DNA of 64,000 nt from Micrococcaceae bacterium Sec5.1 (GTDB lineage: Bacteria > Actinomycetota > Actinomycetes > Actinomycetales > Micrococcaceae), in assembly GCA_039636795.1 (NCBI GenBank), contig CP143430.1:1860001-1924000 (forward strand), in the 5' to 3' direction. Each line of letters opens with the position of its first letter. Position 1 is the first letter of the stretch. Below, piece by piece: positions 1 through 7,429 of the stretch. Made by a program: the position numbers and the translations under genes. The notes under the pieces were generated by a model. The model worked only from the letters and a program-made list of their open reading frames with translations, had not been told where the DNA came from and searched no databases.

Positions 1-54
1 GATGCAGTGGATTCCCTGCTCAGTGCATCGGAGTACGAACAACAGGTAGGCTAA
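1..54 (+). CDS. gcvH: Glycine cleavage system H protein, C-terminal end (partial)
   Basis: Only the last 17 codons and the TAA stop lie inside the window (the peptide ends SASEYEQQVG). The reading frame is open from base 1. The identification rests on context: the following garA, merR, bifunctional-nuclease gene and second merR reproduce the actinobacterial order in which gcvH comes first. GcvH is the lipoylated carrier of the glycine cleavage complex and usually ends in a short acidic helix like this. The fragment alone is too short for an independent assignment. Confidence 0.6.
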   Translation, partial: DAVDSLLSASEYEQQVG

Positions 55-60
55 AGTTAT

Positions 61-112
61 CTGGCCCGCCCGGCTGCATTCTTTTAGCCAAGGACGCGGG
101 AAGGCGGGCCAG
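61..112 (+). terminator. Hairpin between gcvH and garA
   Basis: CTGGCCCGCC (61-70) pairs perfectly with GGCGGGCCAG (103-112), a 10-bp G+C-rich stem with a 32-base loop. It starts seven bases after the gcvH stop. No T tract follows, so it may be a weak or factor-dependent terminator, an mRNA-stabilising hairpin, or an attenuator ahead of garA. Confidence 0.4.
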
Positions 113-192
113 CAACCGATTTGCCCGGCGGTACCGGGAGGCGGAAGTGGCCGGCAAGGTTTGGAATTGCCGGCGGATGAGGAGGAAATTCC

Positions 193-669
193 ATGGTTGG
201 CGGCGAACAGAACCAAGCCAATGTCGGAAGGGGCGCGGAAGAGCAACCCACGTCGGAGACCACCTCGATCAGCATCACGCCAACGTGGGACGAGCCAAGC
301 GTTGCACCCCGGCTTGCACCCGAAGAGCGTGCCTCCGTTGATGCCCTGCCGCCGGACTCTGCCTTGCTCATCGCGCACAGCGGACCAAACGCGGGGGCCC
401 GGTTCCTTCTGGACGCAGATACCACTACGGCCGGCAGGCACCCGGACGCAGACATCTTCCTGGATGACGTCACGGTGTCGCGCAAGCACGTGGAGTTCCA
501 CCGCACCCCAACGGGCTTCGAACTCGTGGACATGGGTAGCCTCAATGGAACCTATGTGAACCACGACCGCGTGGATCGGGTGCTGCTGAAGAGTGGCAAT
601 GAGGTGCAGATCGGCAAGTTCCGGCTGACCTACTACTTCAGCCCTGGCCGCCCGGCGGGCCAAGTCTGA
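193..669 (+). CDS. garA: GarA/OdhI-type FHA domain protein
   Basis: 158 residues. The C-terminal two thirds (about 57-150) is a forkhead-associated domain with the phosphothreonine-binding signatures GRH (81-83), SRKH (96-99) and NGT (118-120). The N-terminal tail carries ETTS (22-25), the site where PknB/PknG-class kinases phosphorylate GarA and OdhI. In those relatives the unphosphorylated protein inhibits 2-oxoglutarate dehydrogenase and activates glutamate synthase, and phosphorylation makes the FHA domain bind its own tail and switches it off. The ATG is preceded by GAGGAGG, which fixes the start. Position after gcvH and before ftsR matches other actinobacteria. The residues after ETTS (ISITPTWDEP) differ from the usual VFRA-type sequence. 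Confidence 0.92.
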   Translation: MVGGEQNQANVGRGAEEQPTSETTSISITPTWDEPSVAPRLAPEERASVDALPPDSALLIAHSGPNAGARFLLDADTTTAGRHPDADIFLDDVTVSRKHVEFHRTPTGFELVDMGSLNGTYVNHDRVDRVLLKSGNEVQIGKFRLTYYFSPGRPAGQV

Positions 670-686
670 CCCCGGGGTACCTGCCT

Positions 687-1409
687 GTGGCAATGGCCCA
701 GCCGGAACGTCGCGGACCGCAGGTCCTGAACATCGGGGAAGTCCTGGCGCAGTTGAGCGACGACTTCCCAGGGATGACTGCGTCCAAAATCCGCTTTCTT
801 GAGGAAAAGGGCCTCATTAATCCGAAGCGGACCCCTGCCGGGTACCGGCAGTACGCGGACAGTGATGTTGAGCGCCTCCGTTTCGTCCTTGCCCTTCAGC
901 GCGACCAGTACTTGCCGCTCAAGGTCATCAAGGATTACTTGGACGCGATCGATCGCGGGGAGCGTCCCGAAAACCTGCCTCCAGGCGTCACGGTGTCACC
1001 CCGGGTAGTTTCGGCGGAAATGGCTGCCGAAATCCAAGGCCGTGCCCGCGCATTGACCGAGGAGCAGCTCCGGGCCGAATCGGGTGCAAGCGTACCCTTG
1101 CTGGAGTCGCTCCTGAGCTTCGGACTAATAAGCCATGTTGGCGGCAAGTTCGACGAACACGCCCTCCAGGTTGCGCGTGCCTGCGTCCAGTTGGAGGGTC
1201 ATGGTTTGGAGCCGCGCCATCTCCGGCCGTTCCAGGCTGCAGCCGAGCGTGAGTTCGGCCTGGTGGAGAGAGCGGTTGCGCCCCTGACGTCCAGGCGCGA
1301 CGCCGCCTCCCAAGCACGGGCTGCCGAAGCAGCACGTGAAATCAGCGAACTGTGCCTGACGCTGCACAGGGCGCTCGTCCACGACCGTATCTCCCGGATG
1401 GACACCTGA
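687..1409 (+). CDS. ftsR: MerR-family regulator FtsR (Rv1828 type)
   Basis: 240 residues, starting at GTG. An N-terminal MerR winged helix-turn-helix (about 14-90: TASKIRFLEEKG, then RTPAGYRQY) is followed by an effector or dimerisation region without cysteine clusters, so metal sensing is unlikely. The Corynebacterium glutamicum ortholog activates ftsZ transcription, and the M. tuberculosis ortholog Rv1828 sits in the same gcvH-garA neighbourhood. The gene ends in TGA overlapping the ATG of the next gene (1409), indicating translational coupling. Assignment of FtsR rather than a generic MerR rests on domain type plus synteny. A motif near 1924-1937 recurs at the ftsZ promoter in this window. 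Confidence 0.85.
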   Translation: MAMAQPERRGPQVLNIGEVLAQLSDDFPGMTASKIRFLEEKGLINPKRTPAGYRQYADSDVERLRFVLALQRDQYLPLKVIKDYLDAIDRGERPENLPPGVTVSPRVVSAEMAAEIQGRARALTEEQLRAESGASVPLLESLLSFGLISHVGGKFDEHALQVARACVQLEGHGLEPRHLRPFQAAAEREFGLVERAVAPLTSRRDAASQARAAEAAREISELCLTLHRALVHDRISRMDT

Positions 1410-1912
1410 TGATCGAAGTTGAAATTGTCGGCGTCCGGATCGAACTGCCGTCCAACCAGCCTTTGGTCCTCCTGCGGGAGATCAAGGGTGAACGGCATGT
1501 CCCCATCTGGATTGGAACACCCGAGGCCAGCGCCATTGCCCTGGCCCAGCAAGGTGTGGTCCCACCGCGGCCGATGACCCACGATCTCCTGATTGACGTC
1601 GTAGAATCCTTGGGGCATTCAATCATCAGCGTTAACATCGTGGCGGTCGAAGACAACATCTTCTACGGGCAACTGCAATTCGACGATGGCACTGTAGTGA
1701 GTTCGCGCGCTTCCGATGCGTTGGCCCTTGCATTGCGGGCCAAATGCCGCATTTGGTGCGCGGATGCGGTGATGGAGGAAGCAGGAGTCCGGATCACTGA
1801 GCATGACGAAGGCGAAGATTCAGAGCCGGATCCCAGTGTGGACGAAGAACGTGAAATGCGGCGTTTCCGCGAGTTCCTGGACGACGTGGAACCTGAGGAT
1901 TTCGAAGGCTGA
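1409..1912 (+). CDS. Bifunctional nuclease (BFN/DUF151) domain protein
   Basis: 167 residues, starting at the ATG that overlaps the ftsR stop. It begins MIEVEIVGVRIELPS and contains the family hallmarks PIWIGTPEASAIA (about 30-42) and the SDALALALR segment (about 100-108), with an acidic tail rich in D and E. BFN-domain proteins from plants were named for a combined RNase/DNase activity. The bacterial members (Rv1829 type) are conserved but their substrate is not settled. It is the third gene of the garA-ftsR operon. The start inside the overlap is preferred over an upstream in-frame ATG that would run far into ftsR. Confidence 0.85.
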   Translation: MIEVEIVGVRIELPSNQPLVLLREIKGERHVPIWIGTPEASAIALAQQGVVPPRPMTHDLLIDVVESLGHSIISVNIVAVEDNIFYGQLQFDDGTVVSSRASDALALALRAKCRIWCADAVMEEAGVRITEHDEGEDSEPDPSVDEEREMRRFREFLDDVEPEDFEG

Positions 1913-1923
1913 ATCACCCTAAG

Positions 1924-1946
1924 CCTAAAGTTGAGGGTGAAACTTT
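1924..1946. promoter_or_regulatory. MerR-type inverted repeat AAAGTT-N8-AACTTT
   Basis: AAAGTT (1927-1932) and AACTTT (1941-1946) form a 20-bp dyad inside the 237-base gap ahead of the second merR gene. The left part, CCTAAAGTTGAGGG (1924-1937), matches 11 of 14 positions of the complement of the ftsZ promoter segment 38258-38271. This suggests an operator for one of the two adjacent MerR proteins. Confidence 0.45.
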
Positions 1947-2149
1947 CGACACGACCGGATTTTGCGCCCGAGGTCTTTGACCTAACGCCCTCCCGGGCCT
2001 AACGTCGAAGGTATCAAGTTCCCGTTGCATACACTGCCCGCGCAAGTCACACTGGAAGGTGCCGACTTGTGGGAATTACACGGCTGAATTTCGGCGTTGT
2101 GATCAGTGGTAAGCACCGTCCCCAAGGGAACTGAGAACAAGGAGGTCAC

Positions 2150-2743
2150 GTGAGTCCGAAAGGCGAAGCAGGCGAGCTGAAGCAGGCCTCGACCGGCATT
2201 GCTGCGCCCGCATCCGGCGCCCAAGGTTTGCTCTTCACAGAGGACCTTCCAGTGCTGGACGAGGACGCGGGCTACCGCGGGCCCACTGCCTGCAAGGCTG
2301 CAGGTATCACGTACCGACAGCTGGACTATTGGGCGCGCACCGGTTTGGTTGAGCCGGCCGTCCGTGGTGCTGCGGGTTCCGGCTCGCAACGTCTCTATGG
2401 ATTCCGCGACATCCTGGTGCTCAAGGTAGTCAAGCGACTACTTGATACCGGTGTTTCCCTGCAGCAGATCCGCACAGCCGTGGAGCATCTTCGCGAGCGT
2501 GGTGTTGAAGACCTTGCGCAGATTACGCTGATGAGCGATGGCGCCAGTGTTTACGAATGTACCTCTGCCGACGAAGTCATTGACCTCGTGCAAGGCGGAC
2601 AGGGTGTCTTTGGCATCGCGGTGGGACGTGTATGGCGGGAAGTCGAGGGAAGCCTTGCCGCGCTTCCGAGCGAGCACGCCGCCGAGCAGTCCTTTCCGGA
2701 CGACGAATTGAGCAAGCGGCGCGTTGCCCGCCGTATCGGCTAA
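2150..2743 (+). CDS. MerR-family transcriptional regulator (Rv1830 type)
   Basis: 197 residues from a GTG placed seven bases after AAGGAGG, a strong ribosome binding site. The N-terminal extension of about 40 residues is followed by a MerR helix-turn-helix (about 42-118: GITYRQLDYWARTGLVEP, QRLYGFRDILVLKVVKRLLDTGVSLQQI). The C-terminal half is a ligand- or partner-binding domain with no recognisable effector motif. In actinobacteria this gene closes the gcvH-garA-ftsR-BFN block. It has its own upstream region of 237 bases containing an inverted repeat, so it is probably transcribed independently. The target genes cannot be read from the sequence. Confidence 0.85.
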   Translation: MSPKGEAGELKQASTGIAAPASGAQGLLFTEDLPVLDEDAGYRGPTACKAAGITYRQLDYWARTGLVEPAVRGAAGSGSQRLYGFRDILVLKVVKRLLDTGVSLQQIRTAVEHLRERGVEDLAQITLMSDGASVYECTSADEVIDLVQGGQGVFGIAVGRVWREVEGSLAALPSEHAAEQSFPDDELSKRRVARRIG

Positions 2744-2774
2744 ATAAGCCCAACTGGATGTCTTGGTAACGGAT

Positions 2775-2810
2775 GAAGCCGCCCCTTGGATAGAGGGTGC
2801 GGCTTCTTCC
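2775..2810 (+). terminator. Terminator after the second merR gene
   Basis: GAAGCCGC (2775-2782) pairs with GCGGCTTC (2799-2806), followed by TTCC. It lies 32 bases after the MerR stop and just before the convergent ParA-like gene, so it may serve both strands. Confidence 0.65.
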
Positions 2811-2833
2811 GTCATATGGCTGGCGCGTGGGGG

Positions 2834-3643
2834 CTAGCGCTGCTGGCGATTCCGCAAGCCGGCTTGACCCTCAAGTAGGCTCTGCAAGAGTGCGTCGAAG
2901 AGTTTTGCGGAGTTCTTGGCTGAATCGCCAGGCCAGTGGTGCACGGAGTGGGCTGCGCCTTGGATTTGCTGCCAGTTTGCCTGCTCCGGAATGTGCGGCG
3001 TCAGGAGCAGCTCGCCGAACATGGACTCCATCTCGGACAGCCGGAAGGTGTGCTCTGCTGAGCCGGTGCGAACGCGGTTGGCGACGATTCCCGCTGGCGC
3101 CAGATGAGGAGCGAATTCCTGTCGGAACAACTGGATGGCGCGCATGGTCCGTTCGGTACCGGCCACGGAGAACAGGCCGGGCTCGGCCACGAGCACTACG
3201 CGGTCGCTGGCGCTCCATGCCATGCGGGTGAGCCCGTTCAGCGAAGGAGGGCAGTCCACAAGAATCAGTTCATAGTTGGTGGTTCCTGCAAGAACGGCCG
3301 AGAGCCTGCGAAGGTCGCGGCGGCCGAGATCCGGGCGGTCATAGATACCCGTGAACGCTGATCCAACAGCAACGTCAAGCTTGCCGCCGCTGGAACCGTT
3401 GGAAACCCAGCTGCTGCTGGCGACGTTCTCGGGAAGTTTCGCTTTCCGGGGACTCTTGAGCATGCGGCCAATGTCCAACTGGTCACCTCGCTGGACGCCG
3501 AGTGCCGTCGTAGCGTCGGCATGGGGATCGAGGTCCACCACGAGGGTTGGAATGCCGGCCGCGAGGGCCGCGGACGCCAGGCCGGTGGTCACTGACGTCT
3601 TTCCCACTCCGCCTTTGAGGCTGCTGATGCTGACTACTTGCAC
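2834..3643 (-). CDS. ParA/Soj-family ATPase
   Basis: 269 residues from the GTG at 3643 (MQVVSISSLKGGVGKTS). An in-frame TTG at 3655 would add GF and two more residues; GTG is preferred because the family normally starts directly with this beta strand. The deviant Walker A motif KGGVGKTS is at residues 10-17. The VDLDPHADAT (switch I region) and VDCPPSL (Walker B) segments follow. No partner parB or parS-like repeat is adjacent, so this is an orphan ParA-like ATPase, perhaps positioning a protein cargo rather than DNA. It is convergent with the second merR gene and divergent from pyc. Confidence 0.8.
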   Translation of the reverse strand: MQVVSISSLKGGVGKTSVTTGLASAALAAGIPTLVVDLDPHADATTALGVQRGDQLDIGRMLKSPRKAKLPENVASSSWVSNGSSGGKLDVAVGSAFTGIYDRPDLGRRDLRRLSAVLAGTTNYELILVDCPPSLNGLTRMAWSASDRVVLVAEPGLFSVAGTERTMRAIQLFRQEFAPHLAPAGIVANRVRTGSAEHTFRLSEMESMFGELLLTPHIPEQANWQQIQGAAHSVHHWPGDSAKNSAKLFDALLQSLLEGQAGLRNRQQR

Positions 3644-3947
3644 TTGAAAACCCAAAACCTAACGCCGGTTGCCGTATCGCGCTGTTTTCCGCTCCGGGAC
3701 CGCCGGAGCCGGGGCTTGCCGAAGCCCCTCCAACATCATATGGGGCGGGGCCGTGGATTCCCGCTTTCTACGCGCCCGGGTGCCGGAGGATGCTGCGGCC
3801 ATTAGCACGGTGGGGAGTCGCGCGCACGCATATACAGCCCAGATGACGATTCCATTGTGATGGTTGCCACAAAGATTTGTGTTTGATGCTGGCGGCACTA
3901 CACACTGTGACCACCGACCGATCCACCCGCAATGATGCAGGAGAAGT
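3644..3947. other. Intergenic region between parA-like gene and pyc
   Basis: About 300 bases separate the divergent genes. I see no convincing open frame, strong hairpin or repeat. It must contain both promoters, but no -35/-10 pair stands out. Confidence 0.4.
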
Positions 3948-6900
3948 ATGTTTTCGAAAATTCTGGTGGCCAATCGCGGCGAAATCGCGATCAGGGCGTT
4001 TCGCGCTGGTTATGAACTGGGCGCCAAGACCGTAGCCGTCTTTCCGCATGAGGATCGCAACTCGATCCACCGGCAGAAGGCCGACGAAGCTTACCTGATC
4101 GGCGAGGTGGGCCACCCTGTCCGCGCCTACCTGGACGTCGAGGAGGTTGTCCGCGTCGCCAAGGAAGCCGGCGCCGACGCCATCTACCCCGGCTATGGCT
4201 TCCTCTCGGAAAACCCTGACCTGGCCCGTGCGGCCAAGGCCGCGGGAATCACCTTCGTGGGCCCGCCTGCCGAGGTCCTGGAACTCGCAGGCAACAAGGT
4301 TGCTGCCCTGGAAGCTGCCCGCAAGGCCGGTGTCCCCGTGCTGAAGTCGAGCAAGCCTTCAAAGGACCTCGATGAACTGATCGCGGCAGCCGACGAAATC
4401 GGCTTCCCGATCTTCGCCAAGGCTGTTGCCGGCGGTGGTGGACGTGGCATGCGTCGCGTGGAGACCCGTGAAGCCCTCCCCGAAGCCCTGCAGTCCGCCA
4501 TGCGCGAGGCCGATGCTGCTTTCGGCGATCCCACCATGTTCCTCGAGCAGGCCGTGTTGCGCCCGCGCCACATCGAAGTGCAGATCCTGGCCGACGCCGA
4601 GGGTAACGTCATGCACCTGTTCGAGCGTGACTGTTCCTTGCAGCGCCGCCACCAGAAGGTAGTGGAAATCGCGCCGGCGCCCAACCTGGATGAAAACATC
4701 CGCCAGGCGCTCTACCGTGACGCCGTGGCCTTCGCCAAGGCCCTGAACTACGTCAACGCCGGAACGGTTGAGTTCCTGGTAGACACCGAAGGCGAGCGTG
4801 CAGGCCAGCACGTGTTCATCGAAATGAACCCGCGCATCCAGGTGGAGCACACTGTCACCGAGGAAATCACGGATGTGGACCTCGTGCAGGCACAGATGCG
4901 TATTGCCTCGGGTGAGACCCTCGCGGACCTTGGCCTGAGCCAGGAGACAGTATCCATCAAGGGCGCCGCCCTGCAGTGCCGCATCACCACGGAGGATCCG
5001 GCCAACGGCTTCCGCCCGGACGTCGGAAAGATCACCGGCTACCGTTCCGCAGGTGGCGCGGGCGTGCGTCTCGACGGCGGCACCGTCTACTCCGGTGCCG
5101 AGATCAGCCCGCACTTCGACTCCATGCTCGTCAAGCTGACCTGCCGTGGCCGCGATTACCCGGCTGCAGTTGCCCGTGCGCGGCGTGGCCTGGCGGAATT
5201 CCGCATTCGTGGCGTGTCCACGAACATTCCTTTCCTGCAAGCCGTCCTCGCTGATCCGGACTTCAACGCCGGGAACGTGGCCACGGACTTCATCGACAAG
5301 CGCCCTGAACTGCTCAAGTCGCACATCTCTGCCGACCGTGGAACCAAGCTGCTCACGTGGCTGGCCGAGGTCACTGTGAACAAGCCGAACGGTGAGCTCA
5401 AGGTCCACTCCGACCCCGCCAGCAAGCTGCCCGTGATCGAGGGACCGGTGCCCACGTCCGGTTCGCGCCAGAAGCTCCGGGAGCTCGGCCCTGAGGGCTT
5501 TGCGAAAGCGCTGCGTGAGCAGCAGGCAGTCGCCGTCACGGACACCACGTTCCGTGACGCCCACCAGTCCTTGCTGGCTACCCGTGTCCGTACCCGCGAC
5601 CTCGTGGCTGCCGGCCCGGCCGTCACGGCGTTGCTGCCGGAGCTGCTTTCCGTCGAGGCCTGGGGTGGTGCAACGTACGACGTCGCGCTCCGCTTCCTTG
5701 GCGAGGACCCTTGGGACCGCTTGGCTGCTCTGCGGCAGGCACTGCCGAACACGTGTATCCAGATGCTGCTCCGTGGACGGAACACTGTTGGTTACACTCC
5801 TTACCCGGAAGAGGTGACCGAGGCCTTCGTCAACGAAGCAGCGGCTACCGGCATCGACATCTTCCGCATCTTCGACGCCCTCAATGACGTCAACCAGATG
5901 GCCCCGGCAATCCGGGCTGTGCGTGCAACAGGGACTGCCGTCGCAGAGGTCGCACTCTGCTACACCGGCAACCTCCTTGACCCCAACGAGGACCTGTACA
6001 CCCTCGACTACTACCTGGACCTTGCCCAGAAGATCGTCGACGCCGGTGCCCACATCCTCGCCATCAAGGACATGGCAGGACTCCTGCGTCCCGCCGCGGC
6101 TGCCAAGCTCGTCTCCGCCCTGCGAGAGCGTTTCGACCTGCCCGTGCACTTGCACACGCACGACACCGCCGGTGGCCAGCTCGCAACGCTTCTGGCGGCC
6201 GTCGACGCCGGTGTGGACGCCGTTGACGTCGCTGCTGCCTCCCTGGCCGGGACTACAAGCCAGCCTGCCGCTTCGGCGCTGGTGGCAGCATTGGCCAATA
6301 CACCGCGCGACACCGGGATGAGTCTTGCCAACGTCGGTGCACTGGAGCCTTACTGGGAAGCGGTTCGGCGGGTCTACGCGCCCTTCGAGTCCGGCCTGCC
6401 GGGTCCCACAGGCCGTGTGTACCAGCACGAGATCCCAGGTGGCCAGCTGTCCAACCTTCGCCAGCAGGCCATCGCCTTGGGCTTGGGGGAGCAGTTCGAA
6501 GCCATCGAGGACATGTACACGGCGGCAGACCGCATCCTGGGCCGCCTGGTCAAGGTGACTCCATCCTCCAAGGTGGTGGGCGATCTCGCACTGCACCTTG
6601 TCGGCCTGAACGCTGACCCTGCGGACTTCAACGAGAACCCGCAGAACTACGACATCCCGGACTCCGTCATCGGCTTCCTTTCCGGCGAACTCGGAGATCC
6701 TCCCGGAGGCTGGCCCGAGCCGTTCCGTACCAAGGCCCTTCAAGGCCGCAGCATCAAGGTCCGGGACGTTGAGATCAGTTCAGAGGACAGCGCCGCGCTG
6801 AAGGGTAATTCGAAGACCCGCCAGCACACCCTGAACCGCTTGCTCTTCGCAGGTCCTACCAAGGACTACCTCAAGAGCGTGGAGACCTACGGCAATATCT

Positions 6901-7343
6901 CCGTGCTGGACACCCGTGATTACCTCTACGGTTTCCAGCAGGGCTCGGAGCACGTGATCGAGCTGGAGAAGGGCGTCCGCCTCATTGCCCAGCTTGAGGC
7001 CGTGTCCGAAGCTGACGAAAAGGGCATGCGTACGGTGATGTGTACGCTGAACGGCCAGTCGCGTCCAGTGGTTGTCCGCGACCGTTCCGTGGTGAGCAAC
7101 GTCAAGGCGGCAGAGAAGGCCGACCCAGCACAGCCCGGGCAGGTTGCAGCCCCGTTCGCCGGGGCGGTTACCGTCACGGTCAAAGCAGGCGATGTGGTCA
7201 AGGCCGGCGATACGGTTGCCACGATCGAGGCAATGAAGATGGAAGCATCCATCACGACGCCGGTGGCCGGCACGGTCTCCCGCCTCGCCATCTCCTCGGT
7301 GGAGCAGGTCCAGGGCGGCGATTTGCTGCTGGTGATCGGCTAA
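3948..7343 (+). CDS. pyc: Pyruvate carboxylase
   Basis: 1131 residues, the full length of the single-chain enzyme. Order of domains: biotin carboxylase and ATP-grasp (1 to about 450, with the glycine-rich loop GGGGRGM and EMNPRIQVEHTVTE), carboxyltransferase (about 525-800, TDTTFRDAHQSLLATR start), the PYC central domain, and a C-terminal biotinyl domain with EAMKMEAS, in which Lys1097 is the expected biotin site. The enzyme makes oxaloacetate from pyruvate, bicarbonate and ATP, refilling the TCA cycle. It is a single gene with its own terminator. It is of interest that garA, a TCA-cycle switch, is nearby, but nothing shows co-regulation. Confidence 0.97.
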   Translation: MFSKILVANRGEIAIRAFRAGYELGAKTVAVFPHEDRNSIHRQKADEAYLIGEVGHPVRAYLDVEEVVRVAKEAGADAIYPGYGFLSENPDLARAAKAAGITFVGPPAEVLELAGNKVAALEAARKAGVPVLKSSKPSKDLDELIAAADEIGFPIFAKAVAGGGGRGMRRVETREALPEALQSAMREADAAFGDPTMFLEQAVLRPRHIEVQILADAEGNVMHLFERDCSLQRRHQKVVEIAPAPNLDENIRQALYRDAVAFAKALNYVNAGTVEFLVDTEGERAGQHVFIEMNPRIQVEHTVTEEITDVDLVQAQMRIASGETLADLGLSQETVSIKGAALQCRITTEDPANGFRPDVGKITGYRSAGGAGVRLDGGTVYSGAEISPHFDSMLVKLTCRGRDYPAAVARARRGLAEFRIRGVSTNIPFLQAVLADPDFNAGNVATDFIDKRPELLKSHISADRGTKLLTWLAEVTVNKPNGELKVHSDPASKLPVIEGPVPTSGSRQKLRELGPEGFAKALREQQAVAVTDTTFRDAHQSLLATRVRTRDLVAAGPAVTALLPELLSVEAWGGATYDVALRFLGEDPWDRLAALRQALPNTCIQMLLRGRNTVGYTPYPEEVTEAFVNEAAATGIDIFRIFDALNDVNQMAPAIRAVRATGTAVAEVALCYTGNLLDPNEDLYTLDYYLDLAQKIVDAGAHILAIKDMAGLLRPAAAAKLVSALRERFDLPVHLHTHDTAGGQLATLLAAVDAGVDAVDVAAASLAGTTSQPAASALVAALANTPRDTGMSLANVGALEPYWEAVRRVYAPFESGLPGPTGRVYQHEIPGGQLSNLRQQAIALGLGEQFEAIEDMYTAADRILGRLVKVTPSSKVVGDLALHLVGLNADPADFNENPQNYDIPDSVIGFLSGELGDPPGGWPEPFRTKALQGRSIKVRDVEISSEDSAALKGNSKTRQHTLNRLLFAGPTKDYLKSVETYGNISVLDTRDYLYGFQQGSEHVIELEKGVRLIAQLEAVSEADEKGMRTVMCTLNGQSRPVVVRDRSVVSNVKAAEKADPAQPGQVAAPFAGAVTVTVKAGDVVKAGDTVATIEAMKMEASITTPVAGTVSRLAISSVEQVQGGDLLLVIG

Positions 7344-7355
7344 CGATCCACCAAC

Positions 7356-7393
7356 AAAAACCCCTTCCGGAGGAATTCCGGAAGGGGTTTTTC
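7356..7393 (+). terminator. Rho-independent terminator after pyc
   Basis: A long stem AAAAACCCCTTCCGGA (7356-7371) pairs with TCCGGAAGGGGTTTTT (7377-7392). The A and T tracts flank both sides, so it can also stop transcription arriving from the convergent acyl-CoA ligase gene. Confidence 0.92.
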
Positions 7394-7429
7394 GTTTACG
7401 GTGGCGTTTTTGCTGTGCCGTGTTCAGTA

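Noticed and set aside
2834..3655. Chromosome partition parA of the origin region
   Set aside because: No parB, parS repeats, rsmG or dnaA neighbours are present, so it is treated as an orphan ParA-like ATPase.
4359..6743. Long open frame of 794 codons antisense to pyc
   Set aside because: It is a high-G+C shadow: low-complexity translation rich in G, V, R and H, no domain, and it lies fully inside pyc.
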